Assembly (NCBI GenBank): GCA_023052935.1
Contig: CM041293.1
Location: 51,138,725 to 51,202,724 of the forward strand
From: Piezodorus guildinii
Lineage: Eukaryota > Arthropoda > Insecta > Hemiptera > Pentatomidae
Length of the DNA: 64,000 nt
Reading direction: 5' to 3'
Shown here piece by piece: positions 61,871-64,000 of the stretch. The position numbers and the translations under genes were made by a program. A model generated the notes under the pieces. The model worked only from the letters and a program-made list of their open reading frames with translations, ran no database searches and was not told where the DNA came from. Every line of letters starts with the position of its first letter. Positions within the stretch are counted from its first letter, which is position 1.

Positions 61871-64000
61871 AATAAAAATAGCCAAAAACTCATCCCCATG
61901 CAATACAAATGGCGTATCTGTGTATAGCCAATCTATAAACGAAAAATTGATCACCGACACTTATTTATATTGAAGTGCCCATCAAGAGCGGAGGTTTGTT
62001 AAATAACGAGTAACATCATGATCGGACGGAAAGATATGTATGAAAAAAAAAATAAGAAGTACCTATGACATATTTATGGAGGTCGAAGACTCGAAGTATT
62101 GAATCAGCCAACTACAGTTTTAGCATAATCCTATATTCTATGGGGATTAAAAGGTACTGATTTTGAAATTCCGAACCAATCGAGGGATTTGGTATGAGAA
62201 ACATCTATGATACAACAGATACGATGTTGGTTTCCTGAAAATACGGTCAAGATCTTTATACCATTAACGAGGTTAAGATCTAACTTCTGCTAGATGAGTG
62301 AGAGAAATATGGTTCGAAATCAATCCAGGCTGATTGCAAATGTAGATAAGCAAGTGTTAACGAATAAAGTTTGAATTATTTTATTTTATTATTGTATTTT
62401 TTAAGTTTTCTGAAAATATAACACGAATGAAGTGTATATCACTACTACAATATCTTCGATTATTATAAATATAAAAAAAAAATATATATATAAAAAAAAA
62501 AAAATTTCTTCAGTTTAAGTGCAAGTAGTATGAGTATACTATTTCTTGCCTATTTATCACGTATATGATTCATGAATATATTTAATAGAAACCTTATGAG
62601 AATTTATAGGAAATTGCTCTGAGTATATTAGAGGACTTGAAAGAAATATAAACCCATTGAATTATATTTCAGTATTAGTACCCTTTGGAATAGATTCAAT
62701 CTTTCTTTAAGGCCATAAAGATCATTTTTACTGGTAACCATTAAAATTTAACCCATAGTTTAGTGTAGATTAAATCTAATTTCCATTCAGAAGCAAGTAT
62801 TATGAATGGAAATTGAAACCACTTACCGTTAAAAGCTGATTTAAAATTTAACAGATTCCTTCGAGAAATAGGCCTTCAAGTCTATAACGATCTACCCACG
62901 TTGATTCATTTTAATAAATACTTAAGTTAAATCCGACAATAGGAAAATTTATTTATAAAAAGCAAACAAAATCTTATGGGGGGTTATGAATCAATTAGAA
63001 AAATAAACACTGTTTGTTTCCTTAGCCTTAAACCATTTACTAATCTAAATAAATTATATATAGTTTTGCTGTGACAATTTTTAATTAATATTATGCAAGG
63101 AAAAACATGATACCTAGGTAAATATAATTTTCATAAGCAGCTGAATAAAGACTTATTACAGTAAGAAAATATTTAAACAGGGATTTTTCGGTTTCATCGC
63201 GAACTATAAACAAGGAGTAGAAAATGATTTTTTAAGAAAGTGTACAGGATCATTAGGGATCCAACTTAAACCCATGTTCTTGAATTAGGGAGCTAAATTT
63301 TCAAACTGCGAAGAGGAAACATTTTTTTTTTTTTTTTTCAGTTATCTTCCACAGCTTCTATCATCTTTTTATATTAAGAATAAATTGGTAGTTTTATCTT
63401 TATGATTTCAATATCAGGCAAAGGAGGTAGAATTAAGAAAGGAAAAAAAGAGCCAGTATCTAAATTTTTACGATTATTACGAAGATACAAGACAGGAGCC
63501 AAATAACGCTGGATGGGGTTAGAGACTTCATGATGGAGTCTTCAACTAAGAAAACCCTATATGAATCTTTTATGAGGAGATATTAAAAAGTTTATTACAG
63601 AATAAAATAATGTTACGATACTATTAATGCATACGGCTTTTCCTTAATACCCGTATCCCAGAGTAGCGGAAAATATAATTTTTAAATCTTTATGCATCGC
63701 GGCTTTTAATGAAAACTTCCAGCGCGTTGGAAACCGTAATTTCTAATACAAAAGGCAACTCTATTACCGCCAAGATTAAATTCCCTCGACAAGTTAAGTG
63801 TCTTGGAGTATATTCTTAGACGTTAAAAAATTCGTTGGTAATATCATAAAATAATGGTAAAATGAAGATTCATGAAATGAAAGACGCATGGATTGCAAAA
63901 ATTAAATATTCAAATTATGATACCAAAATAAATCTTTTTTTTTTTTAATCTAAGTCTGGTTTATACCGGCTGAGAGAGAGGCGCTGGGATCTCTCGGAGC
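61871..64000. other. AT-rich intergenic DNA to the window end
   Basis: No gene, LINE or SINE recognised. Contains A/T homopolymer runs (62470..62510, 63320..63340). The last 40 bp (gctgagagagaggcgctggg) are GC-richer and may start another island beyond the window. Confidence 0.4.

Noticed and set aside
1..64000. CRISPR arrays, bacterial operons, riboswitches or prophage
   Set aside because: The window is eukaryotic: spliced gene, SINEs, LINEs. No regularly spaced short repeats with unique spacers are present.

Overview
This window is AT-rich eukaryotic DNA from the nuclear genome of an arthropod, most likely an insect and possibly a hemipteran. The organism is an inference. It rests on the mix of RTE-type and Jockey-type non-LTR retrotransposons, tRNA-derived SINEs, long (TA)n microsatellites, and one intron with insect-like GTAAGT and TTGCAG splice signals. 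There is no bacterial operon structure. Almost all long open reading frames belong to transposable elements.

One convincing host gene is visible. It is a two-exon gene at 8806..10396 (+) for an 83-residue secreted protein of unknown family. Its 1.3-kb intron holds a minisatellite and a foldback repeat of about 400 bp. Each arm of the foldback carries a hammerhead-ribozyme-like motif.

The rest is mobile DNA in several age classes. (1) RTE elements: a full-length copy with an intact 1002-codon ORF and a perfect 15-bp target-site duplication (17024..20307, minus); an internally deleted but still open copy (48982..51355, plus); a 5'-truncated copy (51770..52694, minus); and several decayed fragments. 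(2) Jockey-type elements: one nearly full-length copy (24693..28805, plus) with an intact ORF1 and a broken ORF2, inserted in opposite orientation into the 3' end of an older Jockey copy; and many fragments of the reverse-transcriptase C-terminus. (3) Three tRNA-derived SINE families (called A, B and C here), including a copy of B inserted in another copy of B. (4) A 238-bp hAT-type MITE with perfect terminal inverted repeats and an 8-bp duplication. (5) An unclassified interspersed repeat (called R1 here) with at least eight degenerate copies. (6) A second inverted-repeat insertion at 32421..32687 that also carries a hammerhead-like core.

Between the repeats lie islands of richer base composition and unique sequence (for example 1673..2062, 11700..12230, 22040..22400, 24240..24620, 34200..34530, 36110..36440, 38206..38940, 40240..40560, 55480..55740, 57080..57330 and 60519..60860). 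They show no convincing coding structure and are candidate regulatory or conserved non-coding DNA. That is inference and needs comparison with related genomes. The overall picture is a gene-poor intergenic region around a small secreted-peptide gene, heavily colonised by non-LTR retrotransposons and the SINEs that depend on such enzymes.
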